64,000 nucleotides of DNA from JAXLYE01 sp046351595 (GTDB lineage: Bacteria > Myxococcota_A > Polyangia > Palsa-1104 > JAEUJZ01): NCBI GenBank assembly GCA_046351595.1, contig JAXLYE010000005.1:62001-126000 (forward strand), in the 5' to 3' direction. Positions 16,246-26,000 of the stretch are shown piece by piece (positions within the stretch are counted from its first letter, which is position 1; every line of letters starts with the position of its first letter). The notes below the pieces were generated by a model, which saw nothing but the letters and a program-made list of their open reading frames with translations, had not been told where the DNA came from and searched no databases. A program made the translations under genes and the position numbers.

Positions 16246-19200
16246 CTAGGGTGGGAAGAAGATGTGTATGATATCACCATCGTGGGTGTGCACTTGCAAG
16301 TGCGGCATCGCTCCGTCGGGATTACTTGGGCCATGGCCGACCACGCGCCCCGTCGAATCTAGCTGCGTATCCCAGTGATATGTCCCTTTCTTCTCACCGA
16401 AGAGATTCTTTACTTCTGGACCGGTCATACCTGTTGTATTCTTGTATCCATGACCCTGATATCGACCTAGAAATAGCTCTTCAGCCTCCGATCTAGAGCC
16501 GACATAGACCTTTTTCTGGCCACCTTCGAGAAGATTGTCAGCGTCTTTTATACGCTTGCTTGACCACGGGATGCAGTTCAAGCCTAGCGGATCGGACCAC
16601 GAAATATTATTCGGAGCATATGCATAGAGATTAACTGCAGGACCGATTCCCAGGAGATCAGGCGAGACAAATGAGTCTATATGACTATCGTAATATCGAT
16701 AACGATTGTAGTATAAATTACTCTCTGTGTCGAAATATTGATTTGGCCCGATATTCTCTTTAATACGAAGTTGCTGTCTATCCTCAGGCGAACTCACCCC
16801 TGAAAATTCATCATAGAGCATCTCTGTGATGAAACCATTCGGATCGGTTTGTACGTGCACCATTCGGTCGCTATTTACTTGCACTGCGGCCAGCCGAAAC
16901 GTCCTCGGCCAGTACACATGCTCGCGATGAACGGACTCGTATTGATCGCTGACCAGCGCATCCCCATCCCACCAGAACTTCGTCCTCCTTCCCTCCGTCT
17001 CCTTGAAGACCCGCCTTCCCTGCGCGTCGTACCCATACGTCGTCTCCGGCCCGTCCCCGCGTCGGCTCCTTACCAGCCGGTTGTTCGCGTCCCAATACAG
17101 CCGCAGGACCGTGCCGTCCTTGTCCTTCCGCTCGGTCAAATTGCCCGCCGCGTCGTAGCGGTAGGTGACGCCGTTGTACTCGGTGCGGCGGGACCAGGCG
17201 GGGCCGGTCTCGCCGTGGCTGTCGGGGTCGGGGGTGGCGCGCTGCAGGTCGCCGGCGGGGTCGTGCAGGTACTTCGTAACCTGGCCGAGCGGGTCGATGT
17301 GCTCGCGCACGCGGCCCATCGGGTCGTAGAGGAAGCGCTCGACGCCGCTGCGCGAGTCGCGGCGCTTCACCAGGTTGCCGGTGCGGTCGTACTCGTACTC
17401 GCGGCAGAACAGCGAGCTGCCCTCCTTGAGGATCTCCTGCTTGGTGACCTGGCCGTCGGCGTCGTAGCGGTAGCGGCGGAGCAGGGCCGGAGACAGGCGC
17501 TCCTCGATGGCCTGGCCGGCGGCGTCGCGTTTGATGCGGATCGGCTCGTTGTCGTTGACCTTGATCTCGGTGACGCGGCCGAGCGGGTCGTAGCGGTACT
17601 CGATGACGTTTCCGTGCGAGGTCTCGCGGCGGGTGCGGCGGCCGGCCGCGTCGTAGGTGTTCTTGATCGTGAAGTCGCCCTGTTTCTCTTCGAGCAGGCG
17701 GCCCTCGGCGTCGAAGAGGCGGCGCACCTCGCAGTCCGGGTTGCGCGTCCCCGCGAGGTTGCCGGCGCCGTCGTAGCTGAACTCCTCGACGGTGCCGTCG
17801 GGCAGGTGCTTCTTGACCAGGCGTCCGAGCGCGTCGGTTTCGTAGTCGATGACCCGGCCGAGCGCGTCCTCGCTGCGCACGAGGTGGCCCGAGGCGCCGT
17901 AGGTGTAGCGGCGGGCCTGGCCCCAGTAGTCGACTTCTTCGACGATGCGGCCGAGGGCGTCGCGCACCAGGCGGTAGGTCTCGCCGCGCTGGTTGGTGAC
18001 GGCGATCAGGCGCTCCTCGTTGTCGTAGGTGTAGCGGACCTCGTGGCCGTCTGGCTGCTTGCGGCAGGCGACCTCGCCGAGGCCGCGGTACATAAGCTCG
18101 GTGCGGTGTCCCTCTTCGTCGACGTAGGCGGTGAGGTTGTCCTCGGCGTCGTACTCGCAGCGGATCTGGGCACCCGAGGGCCGCTGCACCTCGACCAGCC
18201 GCGACTTGCGGTCGTAGCGGTAGCGCGTCTGGCGGCCCAGCGGATCGCGCTCGGCCGTGACGCGGCCGAGCGGATCCAGCGCGAGCTCGGTCGCGTGCCC
18301 GAGCGGATCGATGAGCGCGCGCGCCTGCCCGAGCCGGTCGGTCTGCACCCGCGTGTACGCCCCGAGCTCGTCGGTGTAGCCGGTGAGGAAGCCGTCGCTC
18401 GTGTACTCGAAGCGCTGCTCGGCGCCGGTCGGGCTCACCTGGCGCACGAGCAGGCCGCGCTCGTCCCACGCCTGCTGCCAGGTGGCGCCGTCGGCGTCGC
18501 TGAGCGCGGTGAGCTGGTCGGCGTCGTCGTAGACCATGGCCAGCGCGCTGCCGTCGGGGCGCACGAGCTGCACCAGGTTCCCGTGCTCGTCGTAGTGGTA
18601 CTCGGTGCGGTGCCCCGCGGGATCGACGACGGCGGTGGTGCGGCCGCAGTCGTCGTACTCGAAGCAGGTGACGCCGCCGAGCGCGTCGGTTTCCTCGACC
18701 GGCAGGTGGTTCTCGTCGAAGCGGATGACACAGGGGTGGCCGAGCGAGTCGGTGCAGCGCACCTCGCGGTCGCTCGGGTCGTAGGCGAAGCGGTAGTCGT
18801 ACAGGCCGCCGTCGCCGAAGGCGTGCACGACGCGGGCGCCCGGCTCGGCCCGATCGAACTCGTAGTAGAACGAGAGACCGTTGCGGTCGGTGTGCTGGAG
18901 CATGCGGTGGCCCTCGTACCGGAAGCGGTACGGGGCGCCGAGCGCGTCGATCACCGCGGTCAGGTCGCGCGACTCGTCCTGCTCGTAGCGGACCAGGAGG
19001 CGGCGCGGCCCCTGGGGCTCCTCTTCCAGCCACATCTCCTTGATGAGCCCGCGCTCGCTGCGCACGGCGATGCGCGGGCCGGCGCTGCACTCGATGGCGG
19101 TGAGCCCGGCGTCGTCGCGCAGGTACGACAGCGAGTGGCCGCGGCGGTCCTCGATGCGGCGGACCCGCACCTCGGTCGCGCCGGCCGCGAGCTGCGGGAA

Positions 19201-20151
19201 CAGGTACGAGAGCCCGCCCTTCACGCGCACGCGCAGCCCGCCGGCCTCGGCCGACAGCTCGGCGCCGTCGACGAGCTCGCGCACGGGGGCGTCCTTGGGC
19301 AGCTCCGGGAAGTAGGTGGCGCCGGGTCCGCCGTCGTAGAAGCAGACCGCGCCGTCCTCCTCCAGGACCAGGCGCGCGTCCGCGGGCGTCTGCCAGCCCA
19401 CGCCGCAGGCACCGGTGCGCGTCGCATGCGAGCGGTAGTGACGGCGCCAGGCGAGCGGCACCGGCCACTGCAGCGCGAAGTCCTCCTGCTCGACGACGAC
19501 CTCGCCGGTGGTGATGTCGACGGGCTCGGCCTTGAGGATGTTGCACTTCAGGAACCCGGGCTTGAGGTTCTTGAACAGCTTCTGGCGGAACTTCTGGAAC
19601 TTATCGAGGAGCCGGCGGCCGAGTCCGGACTTGAAGAAGCGCCCGAGCGCGGCCATGCCGATGCGCATGCCGATCGCCATTAGCGAGATGGTCGGCGGCC
19701 CACCGACGAGCACCGGCTGCCCCATCGGGATCGCCAGCACCACCGAGGTCGGCAGCACCATGGAGACGGTCTTGCTTTTTTTCTTGGGCCGCGGCGGCGC
19801 GCGCAGGCCGATGTCTTGGCACGACAGCACCGGCAGCCCCAGACGGGACAGCGGCTCCCCGTCGGCCAGCACCGTCGCGGAGCCCATGAAGATCTCGGAC
19901 TCGTTGGTCGGCGGCTTGGCGAAGACGCCGCCGATCGGGATGTGCGGCGGGATGGCCTTGCCCGCGGTGCCGGCCTGGCCACGCGGCAGCCCGTTGACCT
20001 TGACGCTGGCGCCGATGAACGGGACCCAGTCCATCGGATCGAGAACCAGGCCGATGTACGGATGCGGGATGGGGACGGTGACACCGGCCGGGGTGATGAT
20101 CAGGTGGATGTCGATGCCGATGATGGGATCAAAGTGTTTGGCGGCGATCAT
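16246..20151 (-). CDS. rhs: PAAR-Rhs polymorphic toxin (T6SS effector)
   Basis: A 1,301-residue T6SS cargo protein. The N-terminus is PAAR-like (GIDIHLIITPAGVTVPIPHPYIG...IGGVFAKPP...GSATVLADGEPLSRLG), which caps the VgrG spike. A hydrophobic stretch follows at about 130-165, then a basic linker. From about 210 (NPVDITTGE-like EPVDITTGEVVVEQEDF) comes the DUF6531/Rhs shell with many YD repeats (YDADGQ, YDRTGNLVKR, YDPLGRV). The conserved core RYYDSHIDSFVSPDLLG ends at DPLGL (about 1187-1191). The variable tip is the last 110 residues (codons 16249-16578), with GHG, YHWD and HLQVHTHDGD motifs. I could not assign it to a known toxin; a nuclease is a guess. The 3' kilobase is far AT-richer than the shell, the usual sign of tip exchange. 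Confidence 0.93.
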   Translation of the reverse strand: MIAAKHFDPIIGIDIHLIITPAGVTVPIPHPYIGLVLDPMDWVPFIGASVKVNGLPRGQAGTAGKAIPPHIPIGGVFAKPPTNESEIFMGSATVLADGEPLSRLGLPVLSCQDIGLRAPPRPKKKSKTVSMVLPTSVVLAIPMGQPVLVGGPPTISLMAIGMRIGMAALGRFFKSGLGRRLLDKFQKFRQKLFKNLKPGFLKCNILKAEPVDITTGEVVVEQEDFALQWPVPLAWRRHYRSHATRTGACGVGWQTPADARLVLEEDGAVCFYDGGPGATYFPELPKDAPVRELVDGAELSAEAGGLRVRVKGGLSYLFPQLAAGATEVRVRRIEDRRGHSLSYLRDDAGLTAIECSAGPRIAVRSERGLIKEMWLEEEPQGPRRLLVRYEQDESRDLTAVIDALGAPYRFRYEGHRMLQHTDRNGLSFYYEFDRAEPGARVVHAFGDGGLYDYRFAYDPSDREVRCTDSLGHPCVIRFDENHLPVEETDALGGVTCFEYDDCGRTTAVVDPAGHRTEYHYDEHGNLVQLVRPDGSALAMVYDDADQLTALSDADGATWQQAWDERGLLVRQVSPTGAEQRFEYTSDGFLTGYTDELGAYTRVQTDRLGQARALIDPLGHATELALDPLGRVTAERDPLGRQTRYRYDRKSRLVEVQRPSGAQIRCEYDAEDNLTAYVDEEGHRTELMYRGLGEVACRKQPDGHEVRYTYDNEERLIAVTNQRGETYRLVRDALGRIVEEVDYWGQARRYTYGASGHLVRSEDALGRVIDYETDALGRLVKKHLPDGTVEEFSYDGAGNLAGTRNPDCEVRRLFDAEGRLLEEKQGDFTIKNTYDAAGRRTRRETSHGNVIEYRYDPLGRVTEIKVNDNEPIRIKRDAAGQAIEERLSPALLRRYRYDADGQVTKQEILKEGSSLFCREYEYDRTGNLVKRRDSRSGVERFLYDPMGRVREHIDPLGQVTKYLHDPAGDLQRATPDPDSHGETGPAWSRRTEYNGVTYRYDAAGNLTERKDKDGTVLRLYWDANNRLVRSRRGDGPETTYGYDAQGRRVFKETEGRRTKFWWDGDALVSDQYESVHREHVYWPRTFRLAAVQVNSDRMVHVQTDPNGFITEMLYDEFSGVSSPEDRQQLRIKENIGPNQYFDTESNLYYNRYRYYDSHIDSFVSPDLLGIGPAVNLYAYAPNNISWSDPLGLNCIPWSSKRIKDADNLLEGGQKKVYVGSRSEAEELFLGRYQGHGYKNTTGMTGPEVKNLFGEKKGTYHWDTQLDSTGRVVGHGPSNPDGAMPHLQVHTHDGDIIHIFFPP

Positions 20152-20332
20152 CGTGGCATGCCCCGGGTCGGGTAGGTCGTGTGCCGCAGGCTCTGGCTCG
20201 ACGGTTCAATCCGAGCTCAACCTTTTATGGCCGCGGCACTCTATGTTTCCCCAGTAATCGAATTGTAAGTGTTTTGAAAAGCAAAAATGTGACGATTTCA
20301 ATGAAATTTCCGAATTTTTCGATATGAGCTTG

Positions 20333-20350
20333 CCTGCCGCCGTCGGCAGG
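20333..20350. promoter_or_regulatory. Perfect 7-bp inverted repeat upstream of rhs
   Basis: cctgccg, a 4-base gap (ccgt), then cggcagg. It lies about 180 bases upstream of the rhs ATG in an AT-rich setting. It could be an operator or a transcript hairpin. No T-run follows on either strand. Confidence 0.35.
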
Positions 20351-20980
20351 ATTACATCGCCGGGGAGCCCGAGGGCCTCGCAAAGGCTATATGCATGAGT
20401 CCGTAATCGGCGTTATCGCGGACGAGCCTGAGCCCGCCATGCACTCGCTCTGCACCGCCTATGCAGATGAGGGTCTGGCCGGGTAAGACCCTTGACCGGA
20501 CAGGCCGCTTCGATTACGAGGTCATTATGTCGACAGCTTCTACCGGGACGCAGAGGCCCGGAAGCCGGCTCGCGCCGCTTGGCCTGGGCCCGCACGCAGA
20601 GGGCGACCCCGCAGCCCGGCGGCTGCCTGCGCACCGACGGGCGCGGCGCTGGACCTTGGTTTCGATGCTGGCCGCGACCGCAGCGTTCTCGCTGTTCACA
20701 CCCGCAGCTCCGGCCGGAACGAGTCGCGCCGGCTGGCCGGCCAGCCAGCTGGTGCGGCGCGGAATCATCAACTGCTATCACGCGGTGCAAAGGCGCGCCC
20801 ACACAGAGCCCGCACGGGACGCAGGCAGCGCACAGCAGCAGCAGCAGCCGGGTGACGCGCAGCCGTCGCGGTAGCCGGTGGGTCACCGCTTGCAGCGAGG
20901 CGCCTGCGCGCGGCAAGCAATAGCGAACGCCGCAATAGAAGCGGCCTTTTCAGGCGAGCGCCACAATTTGCTCCTATCTG

Positions 20981-21028
20981 CCTTGTATATCAATGACCTT
21001 GTATATCAATGACCTTGTATATCAATGA
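20981..21028 (+). repeat. Three perfect tandem copies of a 16-bp AT-rich repeat
   Basis: The unit ccttgtatatcaatga occurs three times without spacing or mismatch (20,981-20,996; 20,997-21,012; 21,013-21,028). An inverted piece of it (tcattga) recurs at about 21,078, just before the fha gene. The 16-bp period puts copies about 1.5 helical turns apart. The most likely roles are a regulator-binding array for fha or rhs, or replication slippage. Confidence 0.85.
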
Positions 21029-21142
21029 AAAGATGAAAAGGGCTGCGAAGTTGCGGCCCGTGCGCGAGGGGCGAAAAAATCATTGACAGCGCGAAAGAAC
21101 AATCATTAAAAATTCAAGTATAGTCCTCAAAATACAAATGCC

Positions 21143-21826
21143 ATGACCGCTCCTCTGGTTGAACTGTACATAGAAACCGGGACCAACGCCGGACAGGTAC
21201 GCGCCTTCGAGCCCGGGCAGCACGAGCTGACGCTGGGCCGTAATGAGCCGGGGCGCTCCAGCGCGGTGGACGTCAGCTTCGAGGATCTCGATAGCTCGCA
21301 GAGCCTGCTGGTGTCGCGCCAGCACCTGCGCCTGCGCATCGACGATCACGGCGTGTACGCGATGGACCTGGGGAGCCGCAATGGGACCCTGGCGGACGGT
21401 CAGATGCTGCCGCCGCGTGTCGAGGTGCCGCTGCCGCCGGGCGCCCGCATCCACCTGGCACCGCCCGAGGGACCGTCGCTCATCGTGCGGCAGCGGATCG
21501 CGATGTCGGGCTGGGACACGGCAGCGGCCGAGGTGCAGCTCCTGCAGGAGAGCTACCGCGACCTGCTCGCCGAGCACAAGCAGCTCCAGGAGTCGCACCA
21601 CGCGCTGGTCGCCAAGCTGCGCGGCCAGGATGTGGTGCTGCCCCCGGGCTCAGAGGTCGACTGGCAGCGCTGCCACGCCAAGCTCCTGGACTCGCTGGAG
21701 CGCATGACGTTCATCACCCATCGCCTGGTCGACGCGGCGGTGGACGTCAAGGTGCACGGCAACCTGCAGCGCGTGATCAGCAACCTGACCGAACTGCAGT
21801 CGCTGCTGGGGCTTAGCGCCAAGTAG
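21143..21826 (+). CDS. FHA-domain protein of the T6SS
   Basis: A 227-residue cytoplasmic protein. Residues about 5-115 form a forkhead-associated domain that binds phosphothreonine: ELTLGRNEPGRSSAVDVSF (strand with GR), LLVSRQHLRLRID (SRxH motif) and MDLGSRNGTLADGQML (the NG motif). The remainder (about 125-227) is helical and includes EVQLLQESYRDLLAEHKQLQ, probably a coiled coil. Fha proteins link kinase signalling to T6SS assembly. The kinases at 29,588 and 35,210 are candidate writers of its ligand. It stands alone on the plus strand, facing the second T6SS operon tail-to-tail, with a 177-bp overlap with the other FHA gene. Confidence 0.9.
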   Translation: MTAPLVELYIETGTNAGQVRAFEPGQHELTLGRNEPGRSSAVDVSFEDLDSSQSLLVSRQHLRLRIDDHGVYAMDLGSRNGTLADGQMLPPRVEVPLPPGARIHLAPPEGPSLIVRQRIAMSGWDTAAAEVQLLQESYRDLLAEHKQLQESHHALVAKLRGQDVVLPPGSEVDWQRCHAKLLDSLERMTFITHRLVDAAVDVKVHGNLQRVISNLTELQSLLGLSAK

Positions 21827-23017
21827 GCTCTGACCTTCTCCAAGCGGATCCGGCGAGCCGTTCTCGAGCAGCTTGCCGAGCAGCAGGCCGAGCAGGATGG
21901 CCGAAACCAGCACCAGCCCGATCATCGCCAGGCGCTTGATGTGGACGATCACGCGGTCCTTGCGGCGAAACTCTGCCTCGCGCCGGCTGGCCTGGGTCAT
22001 TGCATCTTCTTCGACTTCTTTCGCCGCGCGCTCCGCCGCCTGCACCTGCTCGCGCTCCCGCTCGGCGCGCTGGTTCATGTCTTCGATCTCGGCCATCCGC
22101 CGCTGCGCCTCGTCCTCGGCCTGGCTGGTCTGGCTGCGCAGGATGCGGCCCGACGGGTCGTTGGCTGGTAGCAGCGACACCGCTCGCTCGGTGTCCGCGG
22201 ACAGGCTCTTGATCGAGCGCTCGATGTCACGCGCGCGCTCGACCCCGCGGCGCACGGTTTCGGCCGTGGTCATGGCCTGATCGCAGGCCTTGCGTGCACG
22301 CTGCGCCGCATCGCGGACTCGCTCGGCCGCGGCCTGGGCCTGCTGCAGCGACGTGGCCTGTCGGATGCCGGCGAGCGCGACGCGCGCCTCATCGCGGAAC
22401 TGCTCGGCCTGGCTGCGCCGCTGCTGCACGTCGCGCGCCGCGGCCGTGATCCGATCGAGCTCGCTGCGCAGCTGATCCGCCATGGTCCGCGCCTGCGCGG
22501 CGAGGCTGTCGGCCGAGATGGGCTTGAGCACGTCGGGCCCAGGCGGTCGCACGCCCACGGGCCGCTCCATCCCCGACGTGGCCGGGCGGATGGCCATGGT
22601 CTCGAACGGGTTGCGGAGCGGATCGGGCCCCGGGCGCACGCCCGGGATCGCCCGCGTTGCGAAGCGGTCATCGTCTCGACTGACCGAGAGCGTGACTTCG
22701 CCGCAGCGCAGGCTTGCCTGGGGCGGCAGGGGCTGCGGCTGGTCGGTCGTGAGCTCGCGGTCGTCCAGCAGCGTCTTCTGCTTGCCGAGTAGCGTCACGT
22801 ACCAGGTGTCGCCCTGATAGTCGAAGCGCAGGTGCCGCCGCGACAGGCAGGTGGTCGCCGGCTCGCCCTGCCCGGCCTGCTCGATGTGCGGAATCGGAAC
22901 GGTCAGGCCGAGGTTCTTGTCCCCTTCCATCCGGCCCAGCAGCGCGCCGCTCTGGTTCGGCTCGATCGTGAAGATCTGCCCGGGGTGACGAGGTACTCCG
23001 CGGATCTGTAGTCTCAT
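21650..23017 (-). CDS. Membrane-anchored FHA-like protein, T6SS operon end
   Basis: Residues about 1-105 look like a divergent FHA domain (SGALLGRMEGDKNLGLTVPI, CLSRRHLRFDY, then LLGKQKTLLDDREL in place of the NG loop). A long coiled coil follows (about 165-365, Ala/Glu/Arg-rich), then one membrane helix (LAMIGLVLVSAILLGLLLGKLL). The last 58 residues are read antisense through the 3' end of the plus-strand fha gene and look like shadow sequence, so the natural stop was probably lost. ATG 23,017 has ggag 10 bases upstream. A GTG at 23,029 is an alternative. It follows tssM by about 18 bases and is the last gene of the operon. Confidence 0.75.
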   Translation of the reverse strand: MRLQIRGVPRHPGQIFTIEPNQSGALLGRMEGDKNLGLTVPIPHIEQAGQGEPATTCLSRRHLRFDYQGDTWYVTLLGKQKTLLDDRELTTDQPQPLPPQASLRCGEVTLSVSRDDDRFATRAIPGVRPGPDPLRNPFETMAIRPATSGMERPVGVRPPGPDVLKPISADSLAAQARTMADQLRSELDRITAAARDVQQRRSQAEQFRDEARVALAGIRQATSLQQAQAAAERVRDAAQRARKACDQAMTTAETVRRGVERARDIERSIKSLSADTERAVSLLPANDPSGRILRSQTSQAEDEAQRRMAEIEDMNQRAEREREQVQAAERAAKEVEEDAMTQASRREAEFRRKDRVIVHIKRLAMIGLVLVSAILLGLLLGKLLENGSPDPLGEGQSLLGAKPQQRLQFGQVADHALQVAVHLDVHRRVDQAMGDERHALQRVQELGVAALPVDL

Positions 23018-23035
23018 GGTGAGGGTCACTCCACG

Positions 23036-26000
23036 CTAGCGGCACGACTCAAGAAGATGCTGCGCTGCGCTGTCGAGCTGGCTGATGTCCTGCCACGCCG
23101 GCCGGCTCACGGTCCGGCCGACCGCGGACTCGTCGAAGTAGATCCGGAACGTCCGCCCCTGGCACAGCGCCGGAGCGGTGATCTCGACGGCGTAGCGCGT
23201 CTCCTGGCGCCACGGATCCTGCTCGCTGTGCGAGGGCTTCTGTCCGGCCGGGCGCGCCGGGGCCGGGCGTGACAAGACCTCGCGCAGCGTCCCCAGCGGC
23301 ATCGGCTCCGAGCGGCCGCCGCTCGCCCACTCGACCTGCAGCTGCACGCGGCGGGCGGTGGTCGGCCCGACCCGCTGGCAGTCGCGCTGCGAGATGTTGC
23401 AGACGTAGCGGGCCTGCAGTTCGGGCACGTCGAGGAACGTGCGCAGCACGGAGGCGGGCTGGGTGCAGCGCGCGTCCGGCGTCGGGATGATCGAAGGCGC
23501 GATGGCCGGCTGATCCGAGGCCGCCGCCGGGGCCGCGGCCGGCGCGCCCGTGAGGTCGAGGATTTCTTTGAAGCGTCGACAGAAGGCGTTGGTGACGATC
23601 TGCCCGTGCTCCACGTTGAGGGGCTCCTTGAGGTGGAACGGCGGCAGCTCGCAGCTCTGCGTATTGTTGGTCAGGGCGCCGAGCGTCCCGTCGCGGAATC
23701 GGATCAGCTGGGCGCGGATGGCGCCGCGCTGCTCCTCGGCCGGCGGTTGTCCGGTGGCGCCCGCGGTTCCGCTGACGATGTCGAGCCACTGCTGGCGCAG
23801 CGCACCCCACTGGCACGCGACGGCGCGGCGGCCCTTGCGCAGCAGCGCCTGCAGGATCTCGTCCTCCAGCTTCTGCACGAGCTGCCCGAACGACCCGAGC
23901 GGTTCCTGCCACTGCATCGAGCCCGTCGCCTGCGCCGTGCCCAGCGCCTTCAGCCAGCTGATCCGCTTCTCCTCGGCGCGCTGCAGCGACTGGATGGCGG
24001 TGATGGTGCCGCGCAGCACCTCCTCGGGCGGTGGCGGCTTGGTCGGTCGACCGAGCAGGGTGAGCTGCTCACGTAGCACCCCCAGCTCCGCCGAGTACTC
24101 CTTCCACAGGTTGGGCAGCTCTGCCGGCTTGCTGCCCTGCTCGTCCTCGGTGTCCACGGCCCAGCGGAATGGCGCGAAGCTGCGCAGGCTCTCGCGGCAG
24201 CTCTCCAGGCTCTCGCCCTTTGGCGCATCGCCCACGCCGAGGGATCGGAACAGCACGGGGATGTCCTGGGCCAGCGCCCCGACCGCGCCGCCGAGTTCCA
24301 AGAGGTCGTTCTCCAAGACGCCGGTCGCAGGCCGCGCGCGACGGCTGAGCCGCCCGAGCCAGCCGCTCCACGCGGTGTCGACGCGCGCCATGTACTGGCT
24401 GGCGAGGCGCTTGTTGCCGACGCCGCGATCCTCCAGCTTGCTCGCGGCCTCTTCGGGCAGGATGCAGCGCAGCCAGCGGATCTGATCGGCATTGGCGGCC
24501 ATGATCTGCTGGCAGCCGGCGCGGGTCGCCTCGAAAGGGACCTCGTCGCGCGCGTTGAAGTAGGTGAGCGAGATCGGCCGGTAGTTGCGCTCGGGGCGAT
24601 CCTTGATGCTCTTGATCCGCAGCTCCAGCTCCAGCGCGGCGGCGATGTCGATGCCCTGCGGGTTGCCCGGCTGCGCCAGCAGGCCGCCGCCGCTGCTAAG
24701 GATCCGCCGCGCCGCCTCGACCGGCCGGCGAGCAACGTTCTCGCCGAGCAGCGGGCAGATCCGGCCGCCCTGCAGGTACGGCGCGAGCAGACCGCCCAGG
24801 CGCAGCTCCAGGCTGTCGCGCAGCCTCTTGTCGGGGCCCTCGCTGTCGAGCGGCCACAGCGTGCGCAGGTAGGCGCTCAGCCACTTGCTGTCCTGAGGCG
24901 TCACGCTGCAGCCGGGCCGCCGCTGCAGCAGGGCAATGGCATACAGCGCATCGAACCAGTCCGTGGTCGGCAGCGTGCTCGTGCCGCCGAGCCTGGGCTG
25001 GCGGCGCTTGCCGTCGCTCACCTCGAGTAGCCGCAGCAGCCGGTCGTACAGCGGCTGCGAGGCCCGGCTCGAGACGTCCTTCTGCTCGTAGCGCAGCAGC
25101 GGCCCGACAAGGTGGTTGGCGGCCTGGCACTGCGCGTACTCGGAGATCGTGCGATCGAGCTCTTCGAGCGAGCGCTGCGAGGTGCTGTTGCCGACGAGCC
25201 GCTGGCGCAAGAGCTCCAGCCTGTCGACAGCCTGCGCGACCTCACGGTCCATCTTGAGGAAGTTCTCCATGTCGCTGCGCAGCGTCTGCATCTGCTGCGG
25301 GTCGGGCTGCTGCAGCTTGGTCAGCTGATCGAGCCGCGCCACCAGCCCAAAAACCTGCCGGCGCAGCGCCTCCTGCCCACGGTGGCGACGGGCATAGAAC
25401 GTACTGGCCAGCGTCATCAAGAGCACGCACAGCGCGCTCAACGTCCACAGCACTAGCATCTGCCGCGGAGCCCGCTGCGGCGCTTCCTGGCTGCCGAGGC
25501 GGGCGACCCGCATGAACAGGCCCTGCAGGAAGTAGCTGGCCGATGCCTCGGTGCTCGCGCTGCCCTGGCTGAGCGCCGGGCGAGACAGCGGCAGCCGGCG
25601 GTGGCGGGTCGCCTCAAACTGGCTGCCGCCTTCGGCGTTGGCGAAAAAGACCTCGCCCAGCCGCGCCCGCGTGTCCGCGGAAAACGTCTCGCACAGCTTG
25701 GTGACGAACGCGCCGAGCAGCACGCTCATGCGTCGCATCTCACGCGGGAAGTCGAGCATGACCTCGACCTCTGGCGCAGCCATCGCGCCCTGCACCAGCG
25801 CCGTCGAGGTCCGCTGCCACAGCGCTTCGATGATGGCCTCGGCGCGCTCGTGTACCAGCGAGGCCTGGAACTCGCTGTGCAGCGGCCGGTCCAGGCGGAA
25901 CCCCCACGGCCGGCGCTCGGCGCTGCGGAAGTACTGCGTCAACCCTTCCAGCCGACCGAGCTGGTTGCAGATCACATGCACCGGGAGCTCGGTCGAGAAC

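Larger units (their letters stand above)
20152..21142. other. 990-bp gene-poor region between rhs and fha
   Basis: It separates the divergent rhs (minus) and fha (plus) genes and so should contain both promoters. AT-rich stretches lie at about 20,220-20,320 and 20,960-21,140. It holds an inverted repeat at 20,333-20,350 and a 16-bp tandem triplet at 20,981-21,028. A 31-codon frame at 20,391-20,486 (starting MHESVIG) exists, but nothing supports it as a gene. Longer frames on both strands (20,413-20,923) have low-complexity, family-less products and are probably not genes. Confidence 0.6.

Noticed and set aside
16849..19683. Plus-strand frame of 944 codons
   Set aside because: Antisense of the Rhs shell; Val/Ala/Leu-rich repeats mirror YD repeats.
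20413..20923. Frames of 137-167 codons on both strands between rhs and fha
   Set aside because: Low-complexity products, no ribosome-binding site agreement and mutually overlapping on both strands.
20981..21028. CRISPR or plasmid-type origin iterons
   Set aside because: Only three 16-bp units with no spacers, no rep gene and no DnaA-box cluster nearby.
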